Assembly (NCBI GenBank): GCA_963277665.1
Contig: OY728121.1
Span: 959,114,097-959,178,096 of the forward strand
Direction: 5' to 3'
Length of the DNA stretch: 64,000 nt
From: Viscum album
Lineage: Eukaryota > Streptophyta > Magnoliopsida > Santalales > Viscaceae
The notes under the pieces were generated by a model that ran no database searches, was not told the DNA's origin, and saw only the letters and a program-made list of their open reading frames with translations. Of this stretch, positions 12,601-26,660 are shown one piece after another. How positions within the stretch are numbered: position 1 is the stretch's first letter; the number at the start of each line of letters is the position of its first letter. The translations under genes were made by a program, and so were the position numbers.

Positions 12601-14727
12601 CTTATGTTATAGGGTTTTTTACATTAATTATCATATATATAATCTATATTGATAGATATAGCTTTTAATGGTATGACGTTTTTGTTGGAGGAGAAATGAA
12701 AGAGATCTTTTGATGAGATAATAGTTAGGTCGACATTTTCTCTAGTTTGGATCTACTTGGAGCTAGATATGGGATACATAGTGTATTTTGATACCTTAAT
12801 TTTAAGGTTGGGTTATTCATTTATAATGAATTAAATTATAGTATCCTATGTATCATGTCAATTTTTTTACCTATTGAATAGAACAAACCCCAACATGATA
12901 CTGATTGGATGTAGTGATAAATGATCTACAAATGTGGTACCACTATATCTTCTAGGAAAATATTTTGATGTATTTATACCACAAAAGTATGATTTATATA
13001 TTTAACCAATGAGATATGTATCTTAGGTAGAGTAAATGGTCATAGAAGCCTCATATATACCATTTTTTTATAAAATAAACTCTCATAAAAGGGAATATTA
13101 TATCTTACCAGATGAGTAGATAATTACCAACACAGGAAAATGAATGGTTCTACTAAAGAATGGGATATGATGATCTTGTTCTTTGAAAATTGATTGATAG
13201 TATAAGAAATGGTTGAACATGAATTTTTTACTAATGTGTCGATCACCTACTCCCATGATGATTTAATATACCATGGACTAAAACAAAATATAGACTTCTA
13301 GGGGATTATATTAATAATAAATGGGTTGGGGGAAACTTCAATATACAATTTTTAGTCACCTAATAGAGTGCTATATTTTCATAACAAGTTGGTAGTCCAT
13401 TTTCCTATAATGATGGATATAATTTGTTATCGTTAAAAATCATGTTGTTATGTTCACCCAAATGTTATGTGTTGATTTGTGATCTAAAATTATCATACTG
13501 GTGTCCCAAGATAAAATGAGACATTGTATAATCTATATCTTGATTCGTCACATGTCTAAGAAGAAAAGTGGAGGACCAAAATTCAATATAGTTTTTACAA
13601 CCTCTCCTTATCTCGCTATAGAAATAACATCTGATATCTATGAATTGTGTTTTTTAATTACCAGGATCTACTTGAAAGAATGATTTTATTACGGTTATCA
13701 TTGAATAATTAATTTAATAACCCATTTTTATTCCAAATAATTTGTAAATAAAAATAGTGATACATTGACACCAATATGTATAATAAATTAGTAAACTTCA
13801 CAGTGATCCACATGTGATCATTTTAGACCAAGAAACACACCTTAAAACTCATTTTGAATGTTCTTTCAGGTGTATTAGAGTTCTGAGTTGAAATTTGTAA
13901 TTTCCTACCATCCATTAACAAATGGACATATTGAGAAAGATATAATGATCATGGAGGATGTTATATGATCTTACATCTGTGTCTTTGGTGGATTATAGGA
14001 AAATAAACTATCATAGGATGACTTTTTCAATCGTAATTTCTACCCATACTCGACAAAGATGTCCTTTTTTCAAAGACCCATAAAGATAGCCATTCATGTC
14101 CCCATTGTATTTATTTTAGTTTTTTGAGAATTCCTTGTTGGGTATTATTATTGTTCAAGAGATGATGATAAAGTTCCAATTGATCTATAAATGGTTGGAT
14201 AAGACTAAGAGTATCCCAAAAAATATTATGATGACCACTATCATCATCTACAAGTTTTTGCTATAGGTTATTAGGTATTTCATTGTTTCTCTCCTTAGTT
14301 TGGAAATAGTCATGTGTTAAATTTGGGTATTCCATCACAATACTATGTATTTAATTTTAAAATTATTGGGTGTCTTATGAAAGTGTCATATTGGTTTTCA
14401 TTTCTAGTACAAATGACTATTATTCATGAAATTTTAGGCATTTCATAGCTAATGATTCACTATCATGACACATACCATATGGTGGCATGTGAATGATTAT
14501 ATTTGGATCTAGATAACTATATTTCTAAATATCCTATCCATATTTTCAAACGTTAGATTATCTTTTTTGGAAATGTCAAAACCTCTATCTCATGTTCTAT
14601 AGTATCATGGCAAGGATATACATGATAAATGAGATAGGAAACATTTTTAAGAGATTAGTAGATATATTTTTATAGAAGATAAGATTTAAGACATTATTAA
14701 AGGAAAATGATACATGTTGGAAAGAAT
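9696..14727 (+). pseudogene. Element D gag-pol remnant (RT, integrase, chromodomain-like tail)
   Basis: The clearest homology is at 11920-12420. One frame gives NGFILPSVSP (the usual [10 protein letters not shown] of gypsy reverse transcriptase), and another gives GYHQLWVREEKIL (the [13 protein letters not shown] block). Around 13600-13670 a fragment resembles the integrase MDF-x-x-GLPRT start. Around 13830-14030 translation resembles the SDRD block and the FHPQTDGQ-type block, with many stops. At 14500-14650 weak similarity to the terminal chromodomain region (PIHIF, then a W-containing tail) can be seen. Gag and protease should lie at 9.9-11.9 kb, but I could not identify a zinc knuckle. 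Nothing is translatable over more than about 60 codons. Confidence 0.6.
10531..10548. repeat. (AT)9 microsatellite
   Basis: Nine perfect AT dinucleotides inside the internal region of element D. It is likely length-polymorphic. Confidence 0.95.
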
Positions 14728-16608
14728 TGTATCACCCACTAGGCCACTGATAAGTTTTTTAATTTTATTTTTAATACTTTTGGTTAATGAGATTCATGGA
14801 GTTTGGGGTTAAAATATTGAAATTTGGGTGAAATTAAACTAAGAACATAGCTAAAAAATTATATAATAGTGAAACAAATTATGTGGATAGGGGTGTTTCC
14901 ATCCATATATATTTTTCATGCTATCTTATCAATTACCAAGATCATCTATGTCTTCCTAGAAAATGATGTGGCATTAGATTGTGGGCTGTGTGACCCACAT
15001 GATTTGTGCACGATTGAAGAAAACAATGTGGAAAAAATTAAGTATGTCCACTATTGTTAAATGTAAATATTTTCATAATATACCTCTTAATTTTATAACC
15101 CTTAATCCTCCAATCACCCATCTTCATGACTAGGTTCCCCTCCCAATTGGTGGACTCCTCCCCCTTCTATTTTAGTGTGATCACTCTTGGTTTTTGGTTG
15201 ATTACTACAAGGTTACTCTATTTTTTATTGTATCATTCAGTGACATTAAAGATAATATCTTGTCCATAAATTTCTTACCTATCCCTCAATATCTAATGAC
15301 TATGTATGAAAAAACTAATGTTGTATATTTTTGTTCTAATGATATTAATTGATGATTAAGATAGTAAGGATCCCTCTTCTTCTCTTCTTATTTTGTTTTG
15401 TAAAGGCGATAATAAATAATTTCTTTTTAGGTATGAATCTATATATATAAATACTTTTCATCTATATTACCATTGATATTGTAGATAAATTATGATTTTA
15501 ACTATTTTTTGGGGGTTTTATAATGGGGTTATTTTAGTTCATGTCATGTGTTAAAATATAGTGTTTTATTTTAGCATTCACTTTGGAAGATGCATTAGGA
15601 ATAATAATTATTTGAAAAAATGTATTTAGAAAGATATGGAATTATAATGTGATTTTAATAAATATATAAAAGGTTAACCTTTTTAAAAAATTCCTTCATA
15701 ACCATGGGCCTTATTTGTTGTATGGTGAATTTGGTTTTCGGTGAACTTGTGAGACCTGGGTAGTTTCGTCATAATATGGGTGCATCCCTCGCCATTGGAA
15801 TAATCTATCTATGGGGTGATTATGATGACCTTGAGAGGTTTAAATTGGGTCACATGTTTTGGTTCACAAAGGCATTTTAATGTTTTTTTGGGAGTCATAC
15901 AAACATAGAGAACGTAGTGTTGAGATCCCCAATGTGAAAACATTTCAATAAGCTAGTTGTGACATTAATTTATTTTATGAACATGTGTTGTATGATATTG
16001 ATCACATAGATATTTATTTCTATAGTAAATTTTAGTTATGATTATTTTGAACATGCCACATACCTTTTTGGATTTTATGAACTAAAACCAATGAATTTTA
16101 ATAATGACTCTCTAAGAAGTTATTTAAAAAAAATTATTCAAAATAAATTTAATGGATTTAATTTTCAAATTTTATATAAATATTCAAGATAGTAATGTAA
16201 AATAAATTTCATCATCCCATGAATATTTAATGTGGAATATATAGACCTAGTTCTATCTAATATAGTAAAATTCAAAGGAGTTATATCACATAGTTGGGAT
16301 CCTCGATGCGAGTTTTTTCTTCCACGATGCAAGTTGGGGGGTGATATAGGACCATATAGAGATTCATTTTTGGGAATTGTATGACCATTATGATTTTTTA
16401 TTTTTGGATTTTCGTTATATAATGACCAATTAAACATATTATGTACTTGTATCTAATTCTTATTTTTCTGATGTTGGGTTTACCTTCTTTAGTAAAATTA
16501 TGACATCTATTTATGGTTTATGTTTATGATGTTGTTTCTTATAATCTATTTTCATAGTATATATTATTTTAACTATTTATTTGATGGTGTGGTCAAACCT
16601 ATGGGTTA
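14728..16608 (+). repeat. Element D 3' LTR
   Basis: It is preceded by a purine run (GGAAAGAA, 14719-14726) that may be the remains of the polypurine tract. It starts TGTATCACCC and shares a chain of blocks with 7786-9695. A local GC-richer patch near 16295-16340 contains two imperfect copies of a GATGCRAGTT motif. Copia element G sequence resumes within about 20 bp of its end. Confidence 0.6.
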
Positions 16609-16619
16609 AATTTAGTACA

Positions 16620-18270
16620 TCGGAACTTGCCCTTATCCCTAGGTGATTGGGAATGTGTGTCAGGATTTTTGGATAAACATATTTGGTGACATGGATATTA
16701 TACATATATTGGTATGTTAAAAATCATCTTAGACTCATGGGTACCAGTTATAGGGTTTTCATCAAACATTTATGCACATAATAACATACTAAAAGATAAG
16801 TGGGAATTAATAATGGTTGAAGCATATCTTTATATTGGTTATGTAGAAAGAGTTTATTTATTATAATTTGGAACTAATTATTTAATTTTACCAAGTGGAT
16901 TAATATTAGGAGTAGAGAATTATTATGATGTTCCTTCAATAAAATATTGATTTTTGTATCTTGTTTGGATATAAAGGGATTACCATTCACTTTTATGTGA
17001 ATGAGTTATTCTATATTTCTGAATGGGTTTTTTATGGAATTATAAATATAATCAATGGTTTATACAATATATAAATGGTTAAACCTATTTATTAAATTTA
17101 TAATAAAAATTTTATGGTTGATTTTAATCCCACCTATCATTAGAATTCTTACCTTTATCATATAGATGATAAAATCATCCAAAAACTATATAAAGATGCA
17201 TTATTGGAATCATTTGATTATATAGTATATGAACATAATTCCACTTATTTATTAGGATAGATGACCAAATCACCTTTTAATAGAAATGGTTAATGGTATA
17301 CTAGAATATTGGATCAATAAATAGTGATGTATGTGGACCAACGAGAACTCAATTTGGTGGGGGGATTATATACCTTGTTACCTACATTGTGGATCTTTTT
17401 CAGTATGGATTTGAGTTTATAATGAGACAGAAGCATGGAACGTTGAAAAATTCAATTATTTTAAAAATGATGTACATAATCAACTAGGAAAATGTATATA
17501 TATCCTTCAGTAATTTTTTTGAGGAGAAAACATGAACCTTGTATTTATTTATCATTTAATGGATTATAGATTTATTTCACAACTCACTCCTCTATGAATA
17601 GTGAAATGGAATGGTGTGTCTATGAGGGGTAAATAAGAATTTATATTCATGGTTAGATCCATAATAAATAAATGTGACCTTCTAATTGTATACTTGGGTT
17701 TTGATTTATAATCTCATCTATTCCAACAAAAACATGTTCCCTAAAATTAGTTTTAATGAGATAATATGATATATGGAATGGGAAATTTCCCCTTATTTAT
17801 TTTCATACTGATTTGGGGATGTGAGAAATTTATAAAAAACATGACTTTTGATAACCATTATTCTAAATCTGAAAAATTAATATAGTTTGGAATCCCATAG
17901 AATTTTGGAGATAATATTTATACACTCAAACTAAAAAGAAATTTTTTGTGACTACACATGATAATTTTGTTGATAAATACAACATAATTAAATTAGCCAT
18001 TATGGGAAAATTTTATCTTTAATATGTTCAAGACAAAGAAACAAGAATTGTTTTTGAGATGGAGGATGAGGTAGTCCACAAATTAGTTGTGGAAGAATAA
18101 CTAAATATAATTAAATAAGAAAATTTCAAGAATGGCAGTATCCTTAATATCTCACGAGATATGTATTTCTCTTATCTAAAAATAATGAAATAATTTTCAT
18201 AAGAAATTTATTTGAGATCTACATGGAGTCCAATGAGATTCATAATTCTAAGAAATGGATAAAATATTTT
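16620..18270 (+). pseudogene. Element G, left part: Ty1/copia protease to integrase
   Basis: In order on the plus strand, 16735-16830 resembles the protease WVLDTG region with the catalytic triad destroyed. Next, 16870-16930 gives LILPSGLILGVENYYDVPS, the conserved block between protease and integrase in plant copia elements. Then 17090-17280 gives LYKDALLESFDY and MTKSPF, the GAG-pre-integrase domain. At 17325-17400 SDVCGPTRTQ and GGG mark the integrase core with its first catalytic Asp. Finally 17770-17990 gives IWGC and KSEKLI, the integrase C-terminal part. Stops are frequent. The reading stops at 18270 where the LTR of element B begins and resumes at 39592. Gag and the 5' LTR were not found; they may lie left of element D. 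Confidence 0.8.
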
Positions 18271-20764
18271 TTATGATAACCATTCCATTTATTAAAATGT
18301 ATTTAATGATTTATTCCATAATATTACGCATAATACAACTTCGATGATCAAGAATTATAGTGTCTTAGGGAATTTGTTACATTTCATAACAACATAAAAC
18401 AAGGAATAAATCATCATTATTTTAAAATTCCTTAACATGTTCATAATATTCCTTAATACATAAAACAACATGGGATAACCTTTGGATATTAAGAAATAGT
18501 TGAGGTAAAAAGCATAATAAAGGGAATAATCATGGGACAAAATGAAGAAATGAATACATGTTATAATATAGTAATTTCAATGGGGAATAAAATGGGTGAG
18601 AATCATAAACATGAACAATGAGGCATGATATAACATGATAACATAAAGGAAACGTGGGAAATGTATTAACATCTTAAAACACTACACAATAAACATAGTA
18701 TAAAGATAAATTTCAATAAATCACGATGAAGAAACTCTCATTATGTATTTGTTTTACTCTATAATCCCTTGAATGATGTCACATGTGACAAAAATGTTAC
18801 CCAATATAGTGTAGCACTATATAATTCTAGATGCACCCATTACATTCATTTCATTCTCATGATTAATTGTTCTTCATAGATCATAAAATGTTATTTCATT
18901 CAAAATCAAATTTTATTCCACAATCTTGGAGTGTATAATAAATACATATATTCCCCCGATCAAATAAGTAATATATTATAAATGTGAATTTTCTTGATTG
19001 GAAATGGGTATTGGAATTCACTACATAATTTTTTGTCATGGAACCTCATGATCGAAGTTTCACAACATAATGGGGGGGAATACAAATTCATGGAAGGGAT
19101 TGATGAGAGTGAATGAGTTGTATAATAATTAAGGCATATTAGTGAATGTAAAAGGTATAAGTAAGAACATATCCCAACCTCAGGAATTGGATAAAACGGG
19201 CATAAGATAATGAAGAAAAATGAATAAAGAGGATAACAAAAAGAACCCTTACATTGAGAGTGTGAAATAAAATTCTTGGAAAGAGCTTCTTCAAAGCTTG
19301 GGGCAACCTTGGGAGGACTCTATTGAGGGGTGGTTAGGGTAAGGACATGAATTAGAGATTGTGAGTGAAGAAAAATTGATGATTTATTGGGTTTGTATAG
19401 AACAAGAGTGGGGAATTATTTATCATTTCTCAAAAATTGTTTTTGGACTCTATATAACAAAATAAACAAAACCACACAACGTCCCATGGTTTTTGCACAA
19501 ATTTATTGAAATATGGTAGTGATTTTTAATTAAATTATATGGTAAAGGGCCTAAATTAATAAAATAATGTCAATGCTGATGTGGAGGTCAGTCAAACTCT
19601 CAAATAATGATTTTAAATCCATAAAATATATTAATTGGTTTGTAGGATTAATAATGAATTCATAAAAATTATCAAATAAAAATAAAATCAAAATATTTTA
19701 ATTTTTAATCATTGTTTTGGTCGTTCATAAACATGACTGTTTTTATTACATCATTTTTGGTTCATTATTATGTCATTATACACACTATATTTATATGGTA
19801 TTTTGTTTTACCTAAAAATTTGATTATCTCATTAAATATTGAAGAATCGCCAAAGGATAATTTTGAAATTATGATTCCAAAAATAATATTTATTTAATAA
19901 AAATAGTTTTTGTAAATATTTTTATTGCAATTTTAAAATAGTAATCATCATTTACTCATAAATACTATGTTTTTTTACAATTACATTTTTCAAACACATA
20001 TCAAAATTACATTTGACTTCATAATGATTATATGACCATTTATATTTAATAAAAATTATTTAATTATAATATTTTATTAAAATATTATTTATTTAAAAGA
20101 TAAATTAATTTATAAAAATAAACTACTTAATTGAAATTTAACACTAATTAAAAGTTCAATTTTGGTTTTCCTGTATAAAAATAAAAATAAATTATAAAGT
20201 TACAAGAATAACAAAATATGAACATTATTATATTTGTAATACAATATATATATTCATATTTTTATGTTCATGATACATATCACTTTAATACACAAGAAAA
20301 CACTATAATGCTAATGTATATGATGGTGAAACTTTCAAGGGGTGCATTAGCATACATGGTGCGTCTCTTGATCTTGATCAGCTTGAACTTCTCCCATAAA
20401 CGGTTTCACCCATGATTTAGTAATTGGATATCACCTTGGTATTGGTCCATTTAATATACTAGATATTAAATATACCTTCGATGATCTGATAAATGGGATT
20501 CATAGGGTATGATCCTACTAGTTCAGGCCATGAATTCAATTGTATGTGTCAATTTGATTTGATAAAACCATTCATTAATAATAATCATGTGATCATTGTT
20601 CAATTATTGTATTATCAAGGGTTTTGATGCTTAATGTTATTTTAAATCTTGTAGGATATAATAATACCAATTAAGTCAATGTGTTCTCTATAACAATAAT
20701 ACCTATTATGACATTTCATTAAATTTTAAGGTGAATTTTATTTATAAAATTTTAGGTCAGTACA
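18271..20764 (-). repeat. Element B 3' LTR
   Basis: 2494 bp. Plus-strand landmarks shared with the other LTR are GATAACCATT (18275 / 25821), the blocks around AACATGGGATAAC and AGGAAAC, GATGAGAGTGAA (19102 / 26649), TTTTTGGAC near 19442 / 38273, and TTTAGGTCAG at the right end. On the element strand it starts TGTACTGACC. A TATA-like TTGTTATATAGAG (element strand, near 19455) and a donor-like CAATGTAAGGG (near 19252) suggest promoter and leader positions. Confidence 0.85.
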
Positions 20765-20780
20765 ATATTCCCCCATTAAG
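20765..20780 (-). other. Polypurine tract of element B
   Basis: On the element strand CTTAATGGGGGAATAT lies directly against the 3' LTR start. This is the normal place and composition for the plus-strand primer of an LTR retrotransposon. Confidence 0.7.
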
Positions 20781-20799
20781 AAATTTAAGCATAAATGTT

Positions 20800-23700
20800 T
20801 TCATTTCATACTATAAAATAGATGAGGTTTATCTCATCTCATCACTTGATTCGGTTCCCATGTTAATTCTTATACCTTTTGGGTTCTCCATAACAGCTTG
20901 ACTATGTGCATTATCTTATTCGGTATAACATTTTCACTATGATATATGATCCTCACCATCTGATCCTCATAGGAAATATCATTCTCCAATTGTACCACTT
21001 ATAAATTGGGTACTTTTGAGGGATGTGGAATGTACTTCTGTAAGAGGGATACATGTAATTCATAATTTACATGTGATAGGTTGTGTGGGAGGGATAGTCG
21101 ATAGGCAACTGATCTAATGAAATCAAGGATATCAAAGGGACCAATTTATCTTGGCCTAAGAATTTCCTTCATCCCAAACCTCATGAATTTCTTCCGTGCA
21201 ATTATTTGGAGAAATTTCATATCCCCCACATAAAACACTGGGTATCATCAATGATTTTTTGTGTACCTTTTCTGTCGACTCTGAGTAGACTTGACATGAT
21301 TCTGAAGGGTCTTGTCAATTCCAACCATTTAGGTAACCATTTAAGTGACTTTTTTTTGTTCCAAAACCCCAACTCATTATGTAGTTGTTCTGAACCTCTT
21401 AACATAAATTGATTCATAGGTATCCATTTGGATGCGATAAATAAAAAAATTTGTATGATAACTCAGACAGAGGATGATGTTGATCTAATCCTCCTTTGAA
21501 CTCAGTTGAGACTTCTCCCAACATGTCCTCATGTTTATTTATAATACACCCATTTTGGCCTTCATTTTTTGTGTGATACATTAGAATTATGTTCAACTCA
21601 GTATTTAGACTGTATTAGAGACTCTTCTAGAAAAAAGAATTAAATCATGGGACTCAATTAAATAAAATATATAGTGGTGTTCCATGAATCCTAACCACAT
21701 CTATAATGTATTTCCTTACCAGTTGATTTAGTAATAAGTCTTATATAATTTCTATGAAGTGAAAATTTTTCATAGGAAAATCCACCAAGACGTATATAGA
21801 ATTATTTCCTCTTCATTCATTAAGAAGAACATTGAAAAAGTCCATGGGGATGTTTTCCCATTTCCATGTATGATTGGGTAATGGATTCAATATCCCAATT
21901 AAAATTTTCCCTTTCCTCCTTCACTTATATACAAACAAGGTACTTTATATATATTATGTGATATCCATATTCATTTTATACAACCAATAGTTCTATTAGA
22001 GATATCGATACATCTTGGTGCTTCGTAGATAGAAAAAAAATTTGTATTATGTTCGTCATCTAACAACCCATTAAAATTATGATTTGATGGTCCACATAGT
22101 CTTGAACCAAATATTACAACTCCTTCTTCATCTTCATTTAATTTTTATGATTTTCCTTTTATTACTAAATACACTTTCTTCTTAATTACCACATCATCTA
22201 TTTGAGCATCATTTACCCTTTATAGAAGGAATTATTGAGTAATCATTTAAAAATTTATTGATGATGTTCCTTCATTAATGATTCCCATGTCAATCCTTCT
22301 TAAAACTGGGAAGATCAGATCCTTCTCAATTCTGATCAATGGTAAAAAATTTGGATCCTTTATACTTAGAGATTTTTCCAAATTATTATCATTCACGGGC
22401 CGATAGTTGATTGTGTAGTCAATGTCCTTGATAAGATCATACCATTTTCCTTGGTCCACATTCATCTATTTCTGAGTGAATATATGTACTTGATGTTTTG
22501 TGATCTGTATATATTTCACACCTATCCCAAAATAGATAATGTGATAGTATTTTTAATGTGATGGTCTCTATAGAAAATTCTAGATCATGTGCTGGATAGA
22601 TCTATTCAGGAAAATTAAATTTCCTTGATGAATAGTATATAACATTGTAAATCTGTATTAACACACATCCCTATCCATTTTACGAAGCATTACTGAATTC
22701 CATGAGAAGTTCACAACTAGTTGGTAGTGTGTGTACATGCCCTTGTATAATCCTCTTTTCAACACCTTGAAACTCACTTCAAATTCAACATTAAATGGAA
22801 TAATAAATCCCTTCCGAGTTATCTTGGTTATTGGGTTTCATAATAATGAAAAATTTCACATAAATTGATAATACCACTTAGTTAATCCAGGGAAACTATA
22901 GATACCAATCACAGATGTTGGCAATGTTCATCTTCAATAGATTGTTTCTCTAATGCGTACATAGTTATTTCATTTCTTGTGATAATATTCTCCACTAATG
23001 AGCCTACATTCAACTAGAACTCACAATTTTTTACTTGGAATAATGATTCTCCTTTCCTATGGTTTTTAGTTAGCTTCTAAGATGCTCCTCATGATCCTCC
23101 ATTTTTTAGAGTATATTAAAATATCATCTATAGAGACTAACACAAAATCTTTCATGTAAATATCTAAAGACACGATTCATAAATTTCATAAATATTTTAG
23201 GATAATTATTGGGTTCAAATATAATTACTATGAACTCATAATTCTTGTACCATGTACAAAAATAATTCTTGTGGATATCCCCATTCATCTCCCAAACATG
23301 GTAATATCCTGACCATAGATCCACCAAGGGGATCTATTCTGCTCCACATAGCTAATCGAAAAAGACATCAGTCCATGTAAGAGGATATTTGTACTTTTTC
23401 ATCATCTTTTTCATCTTACAATAATAAATTAAAAGTCTCATTAACCCATTATTCTTCTTAACTAAGAGGACTGGTGCACCCCATGGTGAATCACTTGGGC
23501 GTATGAACCCTTATTCCAGATTCTCCTGCAGTTGTTTCTTCAGCACCTCATGTTACTTAATATTAATTCTATACAAATTATTTGATAATGGTTTCACCAC
23601 AGGTATATGATCAATTGATAGTTTCACCTCTCAGCAAGGAGGTAGACCGTTAAATTCTTCATGAAACCCATAGAAAGATTTCCTCACAATGGGTACGTCA

Positions 23701-25300
23701 TAATGAAAGATTTATTTCTTATAGTCAGTCATTTGAACAAGATATTATTTCTCATAGGACAATAATATCTATTATTGAGTTGATTTTAAAAAAGGAATCA
23801 TCATCATCCTTACAATGGGACAAAATCAGGGTTTGATTAGCGATATCACGAGCTTATTCTTTCTCATATAAATTTTGGTTGGATCTACTGAAGGAAAGAC
23901 AATAAATACCAAGAATTTCATAAAATTCCACAATAGGGAGTATCATAGGGTTCACTAGGTTGTTCATCCCAAAAATTTAGATAGGGGAGGTTTTATATAA
24001 TAGGGATTCAATAATTACCCAAAATGAAATTTTCAGCGACAACTCTACATCCATGCTCTGTGGAGGGTTTTGAATAGTACTTCTAAAATATCTTGATATG
24101 AACGAATGTGTATAAATAGAATCCAAATTTATGTTCACTATTATTTAATGAATAAATATCATACATGTTACCATAATGTTTTTGGGATCCACATTAGTGG
24201 TTGTGATGAAATAAACACACCAATCCTTTCTTTGATGTTATTGGTTGTCTCCAAAAACCCTTTGATTAGGCATTAGATTAAAAATTTCCTTGTTTCGTTA
24301 CAGTTGAAGCTATGAAAAATTAACTGAGGGTTGACTAGAAAATTAATTTCCTCCATCACATTACTGGTGTTCTCCCTTCGACAGTTTATATCTAGGTTCC
24401 CATCCTTATTTCACCAAATGTATTTCCCTATCCCCCATATGAAAATTTATGGGTGCTTATTTCTACACTTTTTACAAGTTGGATGTTTAAATTTCATAGC
24501 TTCATTAGATTTCTCCATCAGACTACATGAATTAATCTCCACTTTCCACTTATTATCCCTGTGATACCATTGAGATTGGTTGATATCTATTTTATCTTCG
24601 AGGGCACATCAAACAATTTTCTCAAAGATATCAATGTATCAAATCATGACGGATTTTCACAGACTAGTTTTTATCCCCCCAAAAGCAGTAGTCAACCTTG
24701 TTCTCAGGTTTAATGGAAAAGCCATAGTTGTTTCATGATATTCTTGGGATTTTTTCATTCAACACACTAATATATTCATCATCATTATACTTCATTAAAA
24801 GGATATCTTGTTCCATTTTAATATAGGGTGTGTGAGTAAAATAGTTCTTGAAAAACAATTTATAGAATTCCATCTACACCATTTAATTGATTTTTCCCAA
24901 GTCTTCATATTCTTGAACAATGTTCACCACTGAACAACTTCTCCCTACATATGATAAACGGCGTATGAATCCTTCTCATGATTTAAACATTGATGGATGG
25001 ATATGGGAATGTTAGGGGATTTGATCTGTTGTTTTACTATTAAGGGATCATATGATCCATTAAATTGAAGATGCCTTTATCGCGTAATGGTCTCAATTGG
25101 TTCTGGTTCAATATAAGGGGAATTTGGACGCACCTCCTTATATAGGTTTCTTTTTAGAAGCAGAGTCATAATAGGGAGAATCATTTAAGGTCTTGATTCA
25201 TGATCCCATTATATTATGAATCTCATTGTAGAATACATCACATTATCCACCACAATGGTTGTTTACCCGATGCCTCTTATTTCCATCTATTTTATATAAT
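20800..25300 (-). pseudogene. Element B gag-pol remnant
   Basis: From high to low coordinates on the minus strand, 25290-24700 is a gag leader and capsid region (MEFYKLFFKNYF, resembling the W-x-x-F-x-x-x-F-x-x-x-YFP pattern). A CKKCRNKH zinc-knuckle trace follows near 24500-24430. Reverse transcriptase spans about 23540-23124, including VDLWSGYYHV, YEFIV and FMNRVFRYL. RNase H ends near 22465-22350 with DYTINYRP. Integrase and a C-terminal chromodomain-like region follow at about 22200-20840, including VAYRLSLPHNL, LHVSLLQKYI and a TWE motif. This is the full domain order of a chromovirus. The longest open piece is 72 codons, and stops and frame changes are dense, so it is inactive. Protease could not be located with confidence between 24.2 and 23.7 kb. 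Confidence 0.8.
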
Positions 25301-25803
25301 AAATGGAAAATTATGGATGAATGTTTTTAAACAATTAAACAAATAAGTTGTAATCCAATGAAATTAAAGATATTATTTATAAATTACATTTATTTCCTTG
25401 AAATATAAATTTATAGGATTAAATATATGTTATCCATGGTCTATCTCTTAACATATATTCCTAGGTTTATTTTTTTGTTCCCCTATTAATTGTTAGTAAT
25501 GAGAATATGAATTTAAAACATAATTTCCCTTGGGAGTGTCAAACCAGTTTTTCAGTAAGTCTCAATATCATGGATGATTTATTAGTTGAGTCTTCCCAAT
25601 GTGATGTCTTTAGGTTTTAACCGTATGCACATTTGTTCCAGATCCCCATCTAATTATTGTATCCATAAAGGGAAGTACCTTCACGGAAAACCACATAATC
25701 AATACATTACTAAAATTTTAAAAAGTTTTCTTATACATATTATTATCCACAATGATTTTACTAGTGTTTTATAATTATAATCCCAAAAAATAACTACACA
25801 TTT

Positions 25804-25815
25804 CCTTTTATACCA
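25804..25815 (-). other. Primer binding site of element B (decayed)
   Basis: On the element strand it reads TGGTATAAAAGG, 9 of 12 bases of the initiator-Met-tRNA site TGGTATCAGAGC. It starts one base inside the LTR. Its position confirms the inner edge of the 5' LTR at 25817. Confidence 0.7.
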
Positions 25816-25816
25816 A

Positions 25817-26660
25817 TGACGATAACCATTCTCTTTATTACACTTTATTTCATGATTTATTTCATAATATTTCACAAAATAAAACCTATAATATCGTTAT
25901 GTATCGTTTCATTTGGAATTATGTACATTAAATAAAAAAGTAAAAAAGTAATACAACATATTTATTGAAAACCTAATTAACATGTTCATAATATTACATC
26001 ATACTCAATACATCATGGGATAACATGAGGATATACATAAGAAAAAGATTAGATCTGAAACCTGGTAAGGGAATTAAAATGGGATAACCTAAATAATATA
26101 ACACATGATTAACAAAATGAATAAATGGGGAATAAAACATGGTATAATAATAAATATGAACAATTAGGAATGATATAACAGGATAACAAAAAGGAAACAT
26201 GGTAAATGAGGTAACAACATTAAATAATGAATCATAACCATTGGCAAACGATAACAACCATGAAAACATGATGGAAAAAGTACTAGGATGGAGTAGGTTC
26301 ACTATGAAATCCCTTTCATGATGGCCCATGAGAATAAAAATTAACCAATGCACTGGAGCTCTATATAATTCTAGGCTCATCCTTCAGGTTCATTTCATTA
26401 TTACACTTAAGTGTGCTATATAGATCTTTCAATATGAATGAATTCATCATCATATTTTATTAAATGATCAATGTTTGTGGAATAAATATTGGTAAGTCCC
26501 AAAGAAAAGACATCGAATTTCATAATGGTGAACTCCCTTGACACGAAATGGGTACAGTTATTCAATACACAATTTTTAGACATGGAAAATAATGGTGGAA
26601 TTTCGACCACATAACATAGGTGTATAAATGTTCCTAGAAGGGCTCGATGAGAGTGAAAGG
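25817..26660 (-). repeat. Element B 5' LTR, inner fragment
   Basis: 844 bp matching 18271-19117. It stops where element C starts (TGTAAGGACC at 26661). The 128-codon minus-strand open frame at 25994-26380 and the 85-codon frame at 26416-26673 lie in this non-coding LTR, are not kept in the other copy, and are treated as chance. Confidence 0.85.

Larger units (their letters stand above)
7786..16608 (+). mobile_element. Element D: decayed Ty3/gypsy chromovirus-like element
   Basis: The plus-strand element has two diverged LTRs (about 1.9 kb each) around a roughly 5-kb internal region. The LTR pair is recognised from blocks shared in order. These are a CACCCAYTAGGYCACT start, a CCCCTTC / GTGATYACTCT block (near 8222 and 15159), a TATTATGTAC block (near 9519 and 16436) and a GATGGTGTGG block near the end. 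Internal motifs for reverse transcriptase and integrase lie in the right order on the same strand. I found no clear target duplication and no convincing primer binding site, which fits strong decay. Boundaries are good to about 10-20 bp. Confidence 0.7.

Noticed and set aside
25994..26380. 128-codon minus-strand hydrophobic open frame
   Set aside because: It lies within the 5' LTR of element B and is not open in the 3' LTR copy.
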